This document shows positions 1-6,930 of a stretch of 8,140 nt of DNA, piece by piece. The notes below the pieces were generated by a model. That model saw only the letters and a list, made by a program, of their open reading frames with translations, was not told the origin of the DNA and searched no databases. The stretch lies in assembly GCA_003246795.1 (NCBI GenBank), contig QKCS01000335.1, positions 1-8,140 of the forward strand, read 5' to 3'. Both the position numbers and the translations under genes were made by a program. This DNA is from Alphaproteobacteria bacterium. GTDB taxonomy: Bacteria > Pseudomonadota > Alphaproteobacteria > Micropepsales > Micropepsaceae. Position 1 is the stretch's first letter. Each line of letters begins with the position of its first letter.

Positions 1-1116
1 ACGAACCTCGCCATCACCCGCGCCGTCGAAGACCAAAGCTTTTACTACGCGCCCGACCCGTCGAGCCAAATCGCGTGCACGATCGGCGGCAACGTCGCGG
101 AGAACTCAGGCGGCATCCACTGCCTCAAGTACGGCCTGACGACGAACAACCTGATGGGCGTCGAGTTTGCGCTCTTGGACGGCAGCCGCGTGCGCTGCGG
201 GGGCAAGGCGCTCGATCCTGGCGGCCTCGACCTCTTGGGGTTGATTACGGGTTCGGAAGGATTGCTCGGCGTCGTCACGGAGGTGACGGTGCGTCTCCGC
301 CCGAAGCCGCCCTGCGCGAACGCGCTCTTGATCGCGTTTCCTTCAATCGAAGCGGCCGGACAGTGCGTCGCCGATGTGATCGCCGCAGGCATCGTCCCGG
401 CGGCGATGGAGATCATGGACCGCGCCGCCTTGGACGCGATCGAGGCCTACTGCGCACCCGGCTATCCCAAGGATGCGGCAGCCGTCTTGATCGCCGAAGT
501 CGACGGCACCGAGATCGAAGTCAGCGCCACGGCGGCTCAGGTTGAAGAAATCGCGCGCAAGAACGGCGCGCTCGCCTGCGAAAACAGCACTGCGGATGCC
601 GACCGCGAACGCATCTGGCTTGGCCGCAAAGCCGCGTTCGCCGCGGCCGGCCGCATTGCGCCCGACATGTTGTGCATGGACGGCACGATCCCGCGCCGCG
701 CCTTGCCGGGCGTACTCCGCCGGATCGGTGAGATGTCCGTCGAATTCGGTTTGCCCGTGGCCAACGTTTTTCACGCCGGCGACGGCAATTTGCATCCGCT
801 GATCATGTTCGATGTCATGAAGCCGGGTGACCTCGCACGCGCCGAGACGTTCGGCGCCGAGATCTTGAAGCTTTGCGTCGAGGTCGGCGGCGTCCTGACC
901 GGCGAACACGGCGTCGGTGTCGAAAAGCGCGATCTCATGCCCCTGATGTTCGATGAAGCGGATCTCGCCGTGCAGGGCCGTGTGAAGTGTGCCTTCGACC
1001 ACGATGCGTTGCTCAATCCGGGCAAGGTCTTTCCGTCGTTGTCGGCGTGTGTCGAGGGAGGTGCGATGCACGTTCACGCCGGGCGCATGCCGTTTCCCAA
1101 TCTGCCGCGGCTCTGA
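1..1116 (+). CDS. glcD: Glycolate oxidase subunit GlcD, FAD-binding (5' partial)
   Basis: FAD-linked catalytic subunit of glycolate oxidase, which oxidises glycolate (and D-lactate) to glyoxylate and passes electrons through GlcF to the respiratory chain at the inner membrane. The reading frame is open from base 1, so the first part (about 130 residues by comparison with the ~499-residue E. coli protein) lies outside the window; 371 residues are visible. The FAD-binding PCMH domain shows YYAPDPSS then IGGNVAENSGGIH (82-120). The FAD-oxidase C-terminal domain shows HAGDGNLHP (772-798), a metal/substrate-site motif, TGEHGVGVEK (898-927) and a final LNPGKVFPS. The tail MHVHAGRMPFP is the form I know from alphaproteobacterial GlcD. 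It is the first gene of a tight glcDEF operon; glcE starts 4 bases after its stop. The ATG at 154 is internal and is not the start. Other D-2-hydroxyacid dehydrogenases share this fold, but the following glcE and glcF settle the call. Confidence 0.95.
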   Translation, partial: TNLAITRAVEDQSFYYAPDPSSQIACTIGGNVAENSGGIHCLKYGLTTNNLMGVEFALLDGSRVRCGGKALDPGGLDLLGLITGSEGLLGVVTEVTVRLRPKPPCANALLIAFPSIEAAGQCVADVIAAGIVPAAMEIMDRAALDAIEAYCAPGYPKDAAAVLIAEVDGTEIEVSATAAQVEEIARKNGALACENSTADADRERIWLGRKAAFAAAGRIAPDMLCMDGTIPRRALPGVLRRIGEMSVEFGLPVANVFHAGDGNLHPLIMFDVMKPGDLARAETFGAEILKLCVEVGGVLTGEHGVGVEKRDLMPLMFDEADLAVQGRVKCAFDHDALLNPGKVFPSLSACVEGGAMHVHAGRMPFPNLPRL

Positions 1117-1120
1117 CACC

Positions 1121-2290
1121 TTGCGCGTCCTCAAACCCGACACCGAAGCCGCCGTGATCGATGCGATCCGCCAAGCGGCGCACGAACGAACGCCGCTTGG
1201 GGTCGAAGGGGGCGGATCGAAACGCGCGCTCGGTCGTTCCGTCGCGACGGAAACGGTGCTCAAACTGTCTGGCTTGTCCGGCATCACGATGTACGAACCG
1301 GACGAAATGGTCTTCACCGCCCGTGCCGGCACGCCGCTCCGTGAAGTCGAAGAAGCGCTCGCCGCAAACGGCCAATGCCTGGCGTTCGAACCGGGCGACG
1401 TCGCGCCGCTCTGGGGCGAAGCGCCGGATCGGGCAACGATCGGCGGCGTCGTCGCCGCCGGCATCGCCGGTCCGCGCCGGTTCGCCGCCGGCGCCCCACG
1501 CGATCATCTGTTGGGGTTCGCCGCCGTCGATGGAACCGGCGAACGCTTCAAGGCGGGCGGTCGCGTCGTCAAGAACGTCACCGGCTATGACCTTTCCAAA
1601 CTCGCTGCGGGTTCGTTCGGAACGCTCTGCGTGATGACGGAACTGACCTTGCGCGCGGTGCCGCGCGGTGCCGCGCGCAGCACACTGGCGATCGCAGGCC
1701 TTGCAGCCGGCGAAGCGCTGCAGGCGGTGCGCGCGATCGCGGCGTCGCCGTTCCATCCGACGGGTCTGTCGTTTCTTCCGGCGACCGCGGCGGCGCGCAT
1801 CGGTTCGGCGAAGGACACGCTGACGCTCATCCGCCTCGAGGGTCAAGCCGACGGCGTCAAGGCACGTGCCGAAGAGTTGAGTCGCGCACTCGCCCGCGGC
1901 GCCAAAACGCTGGACGACGAGACGGGTGCAAGGCTGTTTGACACCCTCGCCAAACTCCACCCTCTGTTCCCGGGCGAGGACGCGCTTTGGCGGCTGTCGC
2001 TGCCGCCGACGCGCGCGACTGATGCGATCGAGCGATTGCAGCCGACGGACTGGGTTGCGGACTGGGCTGGAGGACTTGTGTGGCTGATACCGGCGACCGA
2101 TGCCCCAAGCGTGCACGACGTGGCGCGTGATCTGGGTGGACACGCGACGTTGTTTCGAGCCGGAAACGAAACGCCGCGCGATGTCTTTCCGCCGCCCGAC
2201 GCCGCAACGGCCGCATTGACGCAACGCTTGAAGGACGCGTTCGATCCGCTGCGCATCCTCAATCCCGGCCGCATGTACGGCGGCGTTTGA
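1121..2290 (+). CDS. glcE: Glycolate oxidase subunit GlcE, FAD-binding
   Basis: Second flavoprotein subunit of glycolate oxidase, needed with GlcD and GlcF for activity. It is 389 residues from the chosen start (E. coli GlcE is about 350). It is an FAD-binding PCMH domain protein: the N-terminus runs PDTEAAVIDAIRQAA, then TPLGVEGGGSKRALGR (24-39), ARAGTPLREVEEAL (67-80), a GGVVAAGIAGPRR segment (108-120), and the GlcE hallmark GGRVVKNVTGYDLSKL (146-161), followed by AGSFGTL. The C-terminus ends FDPLRILNPGRMY, the usual PCMH-oxidase ending. Start choice: the frame is open further upstream inside glcD, but homology begins at LRVLKPDTEA and TTG at 1121 fits there, 4 bases after the glcD stop; GTG at 1154 is a weaker alternative. 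No strong ribosome site precedes 1121, so translation is probably coupled to glcD (inference). Confidence 0.94.
   Translation: MRVLKPDTEAAVIDAIRQAAHERTPLGVEGGGSKRALGRSVATETVLKLSGLSGITMYEPDEMVFTARAGTPLREVEEALAANGQCLAFEPGDVAPLWGEAPDRATIGGVVAAGIAGPRRFAAGAPRDHLLGFAAVDGTGERFKAGGRVVKNVTGYDLSKLAAGSFGTLCVMTELTLRAVPRGAARSTLAIAGLAAGEALQAVRAIAASPFHPTGLSFLPATAAARIGSAKDTLTLIRLEGQADGVKARAEELSRALARGAKTLDDETGARLFDTLAKLHPLFPGEDALWRLSLPPTRATDAIERLQPTDWVADWAGGLVWLIPATDAPSVHDVARDLGGHATLFRAGNETPRDVFPPPDAATAALTQRLKDAFDPLRILNPGRMYGGV
1653..1677 (+). repeat. 10-bp direct tandem repeat inside glcE
   Basis: The unit GCGCGGTGCC occurs twice in tandem (1653-1662 and 1663-1672) followed by a partial third copy GCGCG. 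It encodes part of RAVPRGAARS in GlcE after the LTL strand. The unit is not a multiple of three, so gain or loss of a copy would shift the frame. With only two full copies in GC-rich DNA, this is probably incidental. Confidence 0.55.
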
Positions 2291-2294
2291 TCGC

Positions 2295-3539
2295 ATGCGC
2301 ACGAACTTTAGCCGGGAGCAGCTGACCGACCCGCATATCGCCGCCGCCGAACAACAGCTCCGCGCCTGCGTTCACTGCGGCATCTGCACGGCGACGTGCC
2401 CTACATATGTGTTGCTGGGCGACGAGCTGGACGGACCTCGTGGCCGCATCCAGTTGATCCAGGACATGCTGGAAAAAAACGTACGACCAAGCGCCAAGGT
2501 CACGACGCACATCGATCGTTGCCTGTCATGCCTTGCGTGCGTTAGCACGTGCCCGTCCGGTGTTCAGTATCCGCGGCTGATCGACGCTGCGCGGGCGCAC
2601 ATCGAACGCAGTGGATCGCGTCCGCTGTCGCAACGCTTTGTGCGCTGGGCGTTGGGCTTCGTTCTTCCGCGCCGCAGGCTTTTGAGCCCATTGCTCGGCC
2701 TCGGCCGCTTCGCCGCGCGATTCGCCGCCATCCTTCCGAAAGCACTGCGATCTCCGCTGGAGGTCGCAGCCGCGGTGCCGCACGCAAAACCGCAACCTGT
2801 CGAGCTCGAAGCGCACTCGACAGTCGGCAAGCGAGTCGCACTGCACCAGGGATGTGTGCAGGAAGTCGTCGCGCCGCAGATCACGGCGGCGGCGCGACGC
2901 GTCCTCGTGCGCCATGGTTTCGATGTGACGCTAGTCGAGGGCATGGGCTGCTGCGGGGCGTTGAACCATCATCTCGGCCAGACGCAAGCGGCCGAGCGGT
3001 ACGCCGCGGCTCTCGTCGCCGAGATCAAATCGCTCGAACACGACCGCGCCTTCGAATCTGTCGTCACGACGGCATCCGGTTGCGGCGCCGTCATGAGCGA
3101 CTACGGCTTCCAACTTGGCGAACATGCGGCGGGCATCGCCTCGCGCACGCGCGACATCGTCGACCTTCTTCGCGACGTGCCCTTGCAGGCAAGCACCGCA
3201 GTCAAGGGCGTGCGCGTCGCCTGCCACGCGCCGTGCTCGCTCACGCACGGCATGAAAAAGGCGAGCGCTGTTCCGCAGGTGTTGCGTTCGCTGGGGTTCG
3301 ACGTGGTCGAGCCGCGCGATACGCTGTGCTGTGGTTCGGCAGGCGTCTACAACGCACTCGAGCCAGAGATCGCGGCACAACTGCAAGCCCGCAAGGCCGC
3401 TGCGCTGATGACGACGAAGCCGCAGATCATTGCGACAGGCAACATCGGCTGCCTCGCGCAGATCGCCGCCGCCGTGGGCGTCCCCGTCGTTCATCCGATC
3501 GAGCTGATCGATTGGGCGACCGGCGGCCTCAGCCCTTGA
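2295..3539 (+). CDS. glcF: Glycolate oxidase iron-sulfur subunit GlcF
   Basis: Iron-sulfur electron-transfer subunit of glycolate oxidase, thought to carry electrons from the GlcD/GlcE flavins to membrane quinones. It has 414 residues (E. coli GlcF is about 407), so it is full length. The N-terminal ferredoxin-like part has two complete [4Fe-4S] motifs: C25-x2-C28-x2-C31-x3-C35-P and C76-x2-C79-x2-C82-x3-C86-P. The rest holds two cysteine-rich CCG domains: the first with HQGC and GMGCCGALNHHLGQ, the second with CHAPCSLTHG and TLCCGSAGVYN. This is the standard GlcF / LutA-type architecture. ATG at 2295 lies 4 bases after the glcE stop, the same spacing as glcD-glcE, with only a weak GGCGG-like upstream stretch. 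The last 11 bases overlap the 3' end of the convergent amine oxidase gene. No cysteine of the four motifs is missing. Confidence 0.95.
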   Translation: MRTNFSREQLTDPHIAAAEQQLRACVHCGICTATCPTYVLLGDELDGPRGRIQLIQDMLEKNVRPSAKVTTHIDRCLSCLACVSTCPSGVQYPRLIDAARAHIERSGSRPLSQRFVRWALGFVLPRRRLLSPLLGLGRFAARFAAILPKALRSPLEVAAAVPHAKPQPVELEAHSTVGKRVALHQGCVQEVVAPQITAAARRVLVRHGFDVTLVEGMGCCGALNHHLGQTQAAERYAAALVAEIKSLEHDRAFESVVTTASGCGAVMSDYGFQLGEHAAGIASRTRDIVDLLRDVPLQASTAVKGVRVACHAPCSLTHGMKKASAVPQVLRSLGFDVVEPRDTLCCGSAGVYNALEPEIAAQLQARKAAALMTTKPQIIATGNIGCLAQIAAAVGVPVVHPIELIDWATGGLSP

Positions 3540-3541
3540 GG
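3527..3541. other. Small inverted repeat over the glcF and amine oxidase stop codons
   Basis: CCTCA (3527-3531), a five-base GCCCT spacer and TGAGG (3537-3541) form a perfect 5-bp inverted repeat that spans both convergent stop codons (TGA 3537-3539 on plus, TGA read from 3531-3529 on minus). No T run follows on either side, so it is not a convincing intrinsic terminator. It may be chance, since stop codons on opposite strands are themselves complementary. Confidence 0.3.
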
Positions 3542-4866
3542 AGCCGCAGCACCCGTCGCGCCGCACGCTGTCCGCTTAGAAAAGCGCCGTGCACGGTTTG
3601 CACGGCTTTGTCGCCCTGCGCCTCGCCGGCAAGGAACACACGCTCGCCGATCGTTGTCTCAAGGGCGCGCCGCGCCGACCATTGGCCTGGCCGAACAGCC
3701 GAGATCGCGCCGCGCGTCAAAGGATTTGTGCCCCAATCGGTCGACGTCCCCGCGCGAAAGCCGCGATCCGCATCGCTGCCCAAGAGTGTCCTGAGCTTGT
3801 CGCGCGCGAAGGCGATGTTCGTCGCCTCCGACTGCGTGGCAAGGTCCCGAGCGAGCGAGCCGCCGACCGTGCAGACGGCCAGGGCGTCGTTTCGCGGACG
3901 GACATGAAACGTATGACCCCGTTCGTCGATCACCTGCGGAATCAAGATCGAGTCGGCGGGAAAGGCGACCGCGGGACTGCGCGGCGCATATTGAAGCGCG
4001 ATCTTGTGCAACAGTCCCATCTGCAGACCGCCGAACGCATTCCGCATCGCCGCATCCGGCGCGGGGTCGAAGACGATCGCTTCCGCCGCCAACACGCCGA
4101 GCGAAACCGTAACGATCACGGCTTTTGCGCGCAGCGTGCCCTGATCGGTCTCGATCGACGCGCCGTCGCGGTTCGCGGAAACGCGACGCGCCCTCGCATT
4201 CACGGCAACGGGCAGTTCGAACGCGAAGCGCGCGATCAACGTGCCCAGACCTTGCCGGATTTGCCGGCGCGTCTCCTCTTCCTCGCGCCGGAACCAATCC
4301 GTCACCGACAGGTCTGCAAGGTCGACGCCCATGTCGAGTGGACCAACGGCCGCGAGTGCTGCCGGTATCCAGGCATCGCCGCCCTGCGACGTGAGAGACG
4401 CCACAACGTCGCCTGCAGCGCGGTCGCCGGGTTCTTCGGCGGCGTGCGCCAGCGTCTCGCTGACCATATCGAACGCACGTTCATACGCCACGTTGTCGGG
4501 CAGGGGACGATCGGTACCCTGCAGAAATGTCAGTTCGTGCGCGTCATGATCCGTGAGGTCGAACCGGTAGAGCCGCGCCAAGCCTGCGATCGGATTTGCC
4601 GCGCCGCCCTTGAGCCACGCCGCGCCGCGGTCGAACGGCACGCCGAATGTGGCCGTGTCGGTGTAACAGCGTCCGCCGATTCGCGACGACGCCTCGACGA
4701 TCTGCACACGCCGCCCGCCGTTGACGAGAATCTGCGCGGCGGCGATTCCGGCGGCGCCGGCGCCCACGATCACGACGTCCGGATCGCGCACGGGCGCGGC
4801 GGACGCAAAGCCCGCGAACGGCAACATTGCCGCCAGACCCGAAAGATGTCGCCGGGTGATCTTCAT
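3529..4866 (-). CDS. Tat-exported flavin amine oxidase family protein
   Basis: A 445-residue FAD-dependent oxidoreductase of the amine oxidase (monoamine/polyamine/L-amino-acid oxidase) family; the substrate is unknown. The N-terminus MKITRRHLSG is followed by a hydrophobic stretch and ASA-AP, a likely twin-arginine signal, so the enzyme should fold with FAD inside and act in the periplasm. Visible motifs: Rossmann VVIVGAGAAG (31-40), ribose-binding E58, RIGGR (62-66), VSLGVLA (254-260), MGLLHKI (283-289) whose K288 aligns with the lysine near flavin N5 in MAO/PAO enzymes, W378 in DWGTNP, and the C-terminal FLAGEA (411-416) with HGAFLSG (426-432). No MAO-type cysteine for covalent FAD is seen. 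The frame stays open to an ATG at 4935, but that would overlap the divergent TPR gene and precede the signal peptide, so ATG 4866 is preferred. It converges on glcF with an 11-base overlap and diverges from the TPR gene by 47 bases. Family is sure; role is not. Confidence 0.88.
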   Translation of the reverse strand: MKITRRHLSGLAAMLPFAGFASAAPVRDPDVVIVGAGAAGIAAAQILVNGGRRVQIVEASSRIGGRCYTDTATFGVPFDRGAAWLKGGAANPIAGLARLYRFDLTDHDAHELTFLQGTDRPLPDNVAYERAFDMVSETLAHAAEEPGDRAAGDVVASLTSQGGDAWIPAALAAVGPLDMGVDLADLSVTDWFRREEEETRRQIRQGLGTLIARFAFELPVAVNARARRVSANRDGASIETDQGTLRAKAVIVTVSLGVLAAEAIVFDPAPDAAMRNAFGGLQMGLLHKIALQYAPRSPAVAFPADSILIPQVIDERGHTFHVRPRNDALAVCTVGGSLARDLATQSEATNIAFARDKLRTLLGSDADRGFRAGTSTDWGTNPLTRGAISAVRPGQWSARRALETTIGERVFLAGEAQGDKAVQTVHGAFLSGQRAARRVLRLLKG

Positions 4867-4913
4867 GCCATTGCCGCGTGGATTTTCCCCCGTCGCCACT
4901 CTACCATACCAAT
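4867..4913. promoter_or_regulatory. Divergent intergenic region, amine oxidase / TPR gene
   Basis: This 47-base gap between two divergent start codons must supply at least part of the promoters and leaders of both genes, unless the promoters sit inside the coding regions. Its only AT-leaning part is CTACCATACCAAT next to the plus-strand ATG. A weak plus-strand pair TGGATT (4879-4884) and TACCAT (4903-4908) with an 18-base spacer would start transcription about at the ATG, giving a leaderless TPR message; it matches consensus poorly. No Shine-Dalgarno sequence is seen for either gene. The role as a shared control region is inferred from position, not from a recognised operator. Confidence 0.4.
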
Positions 4914-5462
4914 ATGCGCACCCTCCTCCTTGCAATCGCTTTCGCGGCTGCGGCGGTTCCCGCGTCCGCCGATCAAAAGGACCCGCAGCTCAATCGCCTG
5001 TTTAACCAATTGGCCGCCGTGCGCTCCCTGCCGGAAGCCGTCAACCTCGAAGCGCAGATCACGGCGATTTGGACGCGTTCGGGCAGCGACACGGTCGACG
5101 TCTTGATGGCGCGCGCGGAAGCCGCAGCCGAGGTGCAGGACCTCGCCACGGCCAAGAGGCTGCTTGACGCCGTCATCGAGATGAAACCGGCCTTTGCGGA
5201 AGTCTGGCTTCGCCGCGCAGAGCTTTTCATTGCCATGGACAGCCTGGAGGAAGCGGCGGCGGATCTGGCGCAGACGCTCGATCTCGAGCCTCGCCATTTC
5301 AAGGCCCTGGCGCTCGTCGGCCGCCTCGCCGATCAGGCTGGCGACAAACGCGCGGCGTTGGATGCCTATCGCCGTGCGATTGCGATCAATCCGATGATGG
5401 AAGCGATCGCGCGTCGAGCCGGTCAACTGACGATCGAAGTCGAGCGCAAGCCGCCGACCTAG
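4914..5462 (+). CDS. Secreted tetratricopeptide repeat (TPR) protein
   Basis: A 182-residue protein of unknown specific role. MRTLLLAIAF followed by an alanine-rich stretch and PASA-DQ (cut near residue 19) is a clear Sec signal peptide, so it should be periplasmic; no lipobox cysteine is present. The mature part starts DPQLNRLFNQLAAV and continues with about three helical repeats: roughly 60-93 (AEAAAEVQDLATAKRLLDAV), 94-127 (AEVWLRRAELFIAMDSLEEA, ending LDLEP) and 128-161 (ALALVGRLADQAGDKRAALD, ending AINP). The closing L/I-x-P and the A/G/A pattern are typical TPR. TPR proteins bind partner proteins rather than catalyse. The divergent neighbour is a Tat-exported amine oxidase, so a shared periplasmic task is possible but unproven. 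The frame opens at 4878, but ATG 4914 starts the signal peptide directly. There is no ribosome site, so it may be leaderless. Its stop is 3 bases from the convergent pyk stop. Confidence 0.85.
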   Translation: MRTLLLAIAFAAAAVPASADQKDPQLNRLFNQLAAVRSLPEAVNLEAQITAIWTRSGSDTVDVLMARAEAAAEVQDLATAKRLLDAVIEMKPAFAEVWLRRAELFIAMDSLEEAAADLAQTLDLEPRHFKALALVGRLADQAGDKRAALDAYRRAIAINPMMEAIARRAGQLTIEVERKPPT

Positions 5463-5465
5463 GCC

Positions 5466-6893
5466 TCAGCCGGTCCTGCGGCCGACGAAGGCGACACGGA
5501 GCAGATTCGTCGCGCCCGGCGTGCCGAACGGAACGCCCGCCGTCACAACAATGCGCTGATTGGTCTGCGCAAAACCCTCGCGGAACGCGATCTGACAGGC
5601 GCGGTCGACCATATCCTCGAAGTCGTGCGCGTCTTCGGTCACGACGCAATGCAGCCCCCATGCGATCGCAAGACGCCGGCCCGTCCCCGCCACCGGCGTC
5701 AGCACGATGATCGGCACGCTGGGCCGCTCCCGCGCGGCGCGCAACCCGGTTGAGCCCGAACCCGTCCAGCACACGATGGCCGCCGCCTTCAACGTCTGCG
5801 CGACTTGCCGCGACGCCGCGGTGATCGCATCCTGCGTGGTCGATTCCGGCTCCGATCGCTGCGCGTCGATGAACATGCGGTAGTGGACGTCGCGCTCGGT
5901 CGAGCGCGCCACCCGGTCCATCATCTCGACCGCTTCGACCGGATATTTGCCGGACGCCGATTCCGCCGACAGCATCACGGCGTCGGCGCCGTCGAACACG
6001 GCTGTCGCAACGTCCGACACTTCCGCGCGCGTCGGGATGGGACTCGAAATCATCGATTCCAGCATTTGAGTCGCGACCACGACGGGCTTTCCCGCCTCGC
6101 GCGCCGCACGCGTGATCTGCTTCTGCCGGGGCGGCACCTGTTCGATCGGCAACTCCACGCCCAAGTCGCCGCGCGCGACCATCAGCGCGTCCGACAACTC
6201 GATGATCTCGTGCAATCGCTCCAGCGCGGCGGGCTTTTCGATCTTCGACAAGACGCCGGCGCGTCCACCGACGATCTTACGCGCTTCGGCGACGTCTTCC
6301 GGCCGCTGCACGAACGACAGGGCGATCCAATCGACGCCGAGTTCCAGCGCGCGGTCGAGATCCGCGCGGTCCTTCACCGACAACGCCGCGATTGGCAGCA
6401 CGACGTCGGGGACGTTCACGCCTTTGCGGTCCGTCAACCGGCCGCCGACTTCGACGGTCGCTGTGGCGCTCTCCGGCGATACGGTTTCGACTTTGAGGCG
6501 CAGTCGCCCGTCGTCGATCAGCAGCTGTCCGCCTTCCTTCAGGACGGCGAAGATCTCCTTGTGCGGCAGGCAAAGATGATGCGCGTCGCCGGGTGAAGGA
6601 TCGAGATCGATCCGAATCTTCGAACCCGCCACAAGATCGACGCCGCCGCCCGTCACCGCGCCGATCCGAAGTTTCGGACCCTGCAAGTCGGCGAGTATCC
6701 CAATCGGCCGCTCGATCTCCGCCTCGACCGCGCGAATGTCGGCGACATAGTTGGCGAGTCCCGCGTGGTCCGTGTGGCTCATGTTGACGCGGAAAACGTC
6801 CGCGCCGGCGTCGAACAGACGACGGATCATCTGTCGGTCGCGCGAGGCGGGGCCCAAAGTCGCGACGATCTTCACATTGCGGCGTCGGCGCAT
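5466..6893 (-). CDS. pyk: Pyruvate kinase
   Basis: Converts phosphoenolpyruvate and ADP to pyruvate and ATP in the cytoplasm. It has 475 residues, the usual bacterial length (E. coli PykF 470, PykA 480). ATG 6893 gives the normal N-terminus MRRRRNVKIVATLGPAS; the frame is open upstream but runs into the DUF1036 gene. Key parts: FRVNMSH (34-40, equivalents of rabbit R72, N74, S76), DLQGPKLRI (69-77), the B domain from about 80 to 165 with LLIDDGRLRL, catalytic SKIEK (K217, E219), ARGDLG (D243), ATQMLESM (T275), the TRAEVSDVA block (288-296) and the C-terminal domain with TGSGSTGLRAARERP. L70, Q71, K74 and I77 match the set reported for potassium-independent enzymes. It is the last gene of the operon after DUF1036, 37 bases away. 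With an upstream glycerate kinase it resembles ttuE, the pyruvate kinase of Agrobacterium tartrate regions. No frameshift is seen. Confidence 0.96.
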   Translation of the reverse strand: MRRRRNVKIVATLGPASRDRQMIRRLFDAGADVFRVNMSHTDHAGLANYVADIRAVEAEIERPIGILADLQGPKLRIGAVTGGGVDLVAGSKIRIDLDPSPGDAHHLCLPHKEIFAVLKEGGQLLIDDGRLRLKVETVSPESATATVEVGGRLTDRKGVNVPDVVLPIAALSVKDRADLDRALELGVDWIALSFVQRPEDVAEARKIVGGRAGVLSKIEKPAALERLHEIIELSDALMVARGDLGVELPIEQVPPRQKQITRAAREAGKPVVVATQMLESMISSPIPTRAEVSDVATAVFDGADAVMLSAESASGKYPVEAVEMMDRVARSTERDVHYRMFIDAQRSEPESTTQDAITAASRQVAQTLKAAAIVCWTGSGSTGLRAARERPSVPIIVLTPVAGTGRRLAIAWGLHCVVTEDAHDFEDMVDRACQIAFREGFAQTNQRIVVTAGVPFGTPGATNLLRVAFVGRRTG

Positions 6894-6930
6894 GATCCAA
6901 GACTTGTGTTGCGTGCGACGCGTCGGTGCG
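6894..6930. other. Gap between DUF1036 and pyk with a short palindrome
   Basis: This 37-base gap carries the perfect 10-base palindrome CGACGCGTCG (6916-6925) and an overlapping alternative stem GACGC / GCGTC (6917-6921 with 6928-6932). No T run follows in the direction of transcription, so it does not look like a terminator; a weak processing or attenuation hairpin is possible. No strong ribosome site for pyk is seen; the bases before its ATG read TTGGATC. Confidence 0.3.

Noticed and set aside
1053..1068. A strong-looking GAGGGAGG ribosome site followed by ATG 1066 as the start of a new gene
   Set aside because: That ATG is in the glcD frame and yields only the last 16 residues of GlcD; the tail is part of the conserved GlcD C-terminus.
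343..1464. A 373-codon minus-strand open frame over glcD/glcE
   Set aside because: Antisense to two recognised genes, no motifs, spans the gene boundary.
1013..2302. A 429-codon minus-strand open frame over glcE
   Set aside because: Arginine-rich low-quality translation antisense to a well-conserved gene; an artefact of high GC at third positions.
2549..3907. A 452-codon plus-strand frame over glcF and the amine oxidase end
   Set aside because: Alternative frame of glcF with Arg-rich composition and no domain; the GlcF frame has both Fe-S motifs and CCG domains.
4867..4935. N-terminal extension of the amine oxidase to ATG 4935
   Set aside because: It would place 23 residues before a good Tat signal peptide and overlap the TPR gene start; ATG 4866 is the better start.
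3589..5106. A 505-codon plus-strand open frame antisense to the amine oxidase
   Set aside because: It is rich in Arg and His with no recognisable domain, runs opposite a clear flavoprotein, and crosses into the TPR gene in another frame. Long antisense frames are expected in GC-rich DNA.
5463..5490. Possible bidirectional terminator between the TPR gene and pyk
   Set aside because: Only short GC-rich complementarities such as GCCG/CGGC are seen, inside the pyk 3' end and without a T run.
5805..6596. A 263-codon plus-strand frame antisense to pyruvate kinase
   Set aside because: Composition is Arg/His/Asp-rich and motif-free, opposite a complete pyruvate kinase.
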